Below are positions 5,081 to 6,078 of a DNA stretch of 6,078 nt, piece by piece. A program made the translations under genes and the position numbers. Each line of letters begins with the position of its first letter. Positions within the stretch are counted from its first letter, which is position 1. The notes beneath the pieces are model-generated. The model made no database searches and was not told the DNA's origin. It worked only from the letters and a program-made list of their open reading frames with translations. Source of the DNA: Actinomycetota bacterium (lineage in GTDB: Bacteria; Actinomycetota; Actinomycetes; Nanopelagicales; Nanopelagicaceae); the NCBI GenBank assembly GCA_027730465.1, contig JAQCGQ010000043.1:1-6078 (forward strand), written 5' to 3'.

Positions 5081-6078
5081 AAAGACTTAGTTCCTTTTTA
5101 GTATTACTAGTCACTTTTTCAGGACTTACTCCTGTATCTCATAGTGCGACTGCAAAAACTTCTGCAACTTTTTTTGTTCAAAGCACACCAAACGCAGGTG
5201 AATCTTTAGTCACCTTCTATGGGCAAGTTAAACCTGCTAGTAAAGCAAGTATTTCAATAAGTTCATTTGATGGAGAAGTTTGGAAAGTTACGCCACTTAA
5301 AACAAATTCATCAAGTAGTGGATCATGGCGAATTACAACTGTTGCAACTGCAATTAAGGCTGAAGGAAAGTACCGGGCAACTGTTACGGTGGGTAAGAAG
5401 AAACTAACAACAAAGTCGGCAGATTTTAAGGTTGATAACTCTAAAACTTTCACAGATACAAATGCTTTATTTATTACCCCAGAGACAAGTAAGTTAACTG
5501 GTGGACGAATTCAAGGCTCAGATATAAGTAGGTGGCAGCATCCATATGATAAACCGATAGATTTTAAAAAGAAGTTTGATGCCGGCATGCGGTTTGTATT
5601 GATTAAAGGATCTGATGCGCAAGAACAGGCAGATATTGCAACAATGAAATGGTTAGTCGGCGATAGAAACGCTGCCCAAGCTGCCGGACTTTATACTGGG
5701 ATGTATCACTTTGCTTACCTGCCAAATAGCACAGATGAGGCATATGTAATAAGGGATGCGAAAGCACAAGCACAAAAAGTTATTTGGCGCCTAGCCTCCC
5801 TCGGCGGGTATAACGAACGCGATTTACCAGTGGCACTTGATTTAGAAAATAACTGTGTAAAGAAAAATAGTTCAGGAGCATGTATAAAAACTTTACCTAG
5901 AAGTTTGGTTACTTTATGGGCAGAGACATGGCTGCAAACTGTTGAAGCTAAAACTGGACGTAAACCATTTTTATACTCATATTCACAATTTCTAGAAAGT
6001 GCTACAGCAAGGAGTGAGATATTGCGTCAATATCCACTTTGGCTTGCCCACTACACAATTAATCCAGCAGATCCAATT
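5077..6078 (+). CDS. Secreted GH25 lysozyme (N-acetylmuramidase) with N-terminal beta-sandwich domain; C-terminus beyond the window
   Basis: 334 codons are visible with no stop. The start is GTG 5077, overlapping the previous TGA (GTGA). Residues 1-26 form a signal peptide (VKRLSSFLVLLVTFSGL, then a likely A24-T-A26 cleavage site). Residues about 28-125 are beta-rich and Ser/Thr-rich, like a bacterial Ig-type domain, perhaps for wall or surface binding. The GH25 domain starts at GSDISRWQ (147-154, D149). It continues with FVLIKGSDA (173-181), GMYHFAY (208-214), PVALDLE (251-257, with D255 and the expected catalytic acid E257), PFLYSYSQF (297-305) and PLWLAHY (320-326). GH25 enzymes cut the MurNAc-GlcNAc bond of peptidoglycan. 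C260 and C269, just after the active site, could form a disulfide. The closing beta strand of the barrel is off the right edge. The likely role is cell-wall remodelling; no phage genes are nearby. Confidence 0.88.
   Translation, partial: MKRLSSFLVLLVTFSGLTPVSHSATAKTSATFFVQSTPNAGESLVTFYGQVKPASKASISISSFDGEVWKVTPLKTNSSSSGSWRITTVATAIKAEGKYRATVTVGKKKLTTKSADFKVDNSKTFTDTNALFITPETSKLTGGRIQGSDISRWQHPYDKPIDFKKKFDAGMRFVLIKGSDAQEQADIATMKWLVGDRNAAQAAGLYTGMYHFAYLPNSTDEAYVIRDAKAQAQKVIWRLASLGGYNERDLPVALDLENNCVKKNSSGACIKTLPRSLVTLWAETWLQTVEAKTGRKPFLYSYSQFLESATARSEILRQYPLWLAHYTINPADPI

Noticed and set aside
5217..5453. Minus-strand open frame of 78 codons
   Set aside because: Antisense to the N-terminal beta-rich domain of the GH25 lysozyme, whose frame stays open to the window edge with clear signal peptide and catalytic motifs.
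5077..6078. GH25 lysozyme as a sign of a prophage endolysin module
   Set aside because: It has a Sec-type signal peptide and an accessory beta domain, and no holin, tail, integrase or other phage gene is visible; the 81-aa membrane protein has no recognisable holin features beyond being small.

Overview
The window looks like AT-rich (by eye a little under 40% G+C), tightly packed DNA from a small-genome bacterium. I lean towards a low-GC member of the Actinomycetota, for example a freshwater Nanopelagicales-type lineage. The reasons are GTG starts, -10-like hexamers placed where they would give leaderless transcripts, weak Shine-Dalgarno signals, spacers of 0-3 nt between genes, and a small protein (4820-5080) that reads like the C-terminal tau domain of actinobacterial DnaX. 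This assignment is inference. No rRNA, tRNA, CRISPR array, insertion sequence or prophage gene is visible.

Layout. At the left edge (1-91, minus strand) is the beginning of a secreted lipoprotein with a clear lipobox. A 212-bp regulatory gap (92-303) with several inverted repeats separates it from a divergent RraA-like aldolase gene (304-975, plus). That gene converges, with 2 bp between stop codons, on a three-gene minus-strand operon transcribed in the order aldo/keto reductase (3746-2754), FAH-family hydrolase or dehydratase (2750-1884), D-2-hydroxyacid dehydrogenase (1883-978). A short divergent promoter region (3747-3821) with a perfect 7+7 bp palindrome leads to a plus-strand run: an SDR dehydrogenase (3822-4571), an 81-aa membrane protein (4571-4816), the stand-alone DnaX tau-like domain (4820-5080) and a secreted GH25 lysozyme (5077 to beyond the right edge). 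The genes of this run overlap or sit within 3 nt of one another.

How the genes may work together. The AKR most resembles D-threo-aldose/L-fucose 1-dehydrogenases, the SDR resembles 2-keto-3-deoxy-L-fuconate dehydrogenases, and the FAH protein belongs to the family holding diketo-deoxy-sugar-acid hydrolases and 2-keto-3-deoxy-pentonate dehydratases. Together they suggest non-phosphorylative oxidative breakdown of a (deoxy)sugar such as L-fucose: sugar to lactone/acid, to 2-keto-3-deoxy acid, to diketo acid, to pyruvate plus a small hydroxy acid. The RraA-like aldolase and the hydroxyacid dehydrogenase could handle C-C cleavage and the 2-/3-carbon products. A lactonase and a sugar-acid dehydratase are not in the window. 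The divergent lipoprotein could be the binding protein of an uptake system, but only its leader is visible.

The least expected items are the stand-alone tau-like domain wedged between a membrane protein and a lysozyme, and the two operator-like palindromes with the same 4-nt spacer at the two divergent promoter regions.
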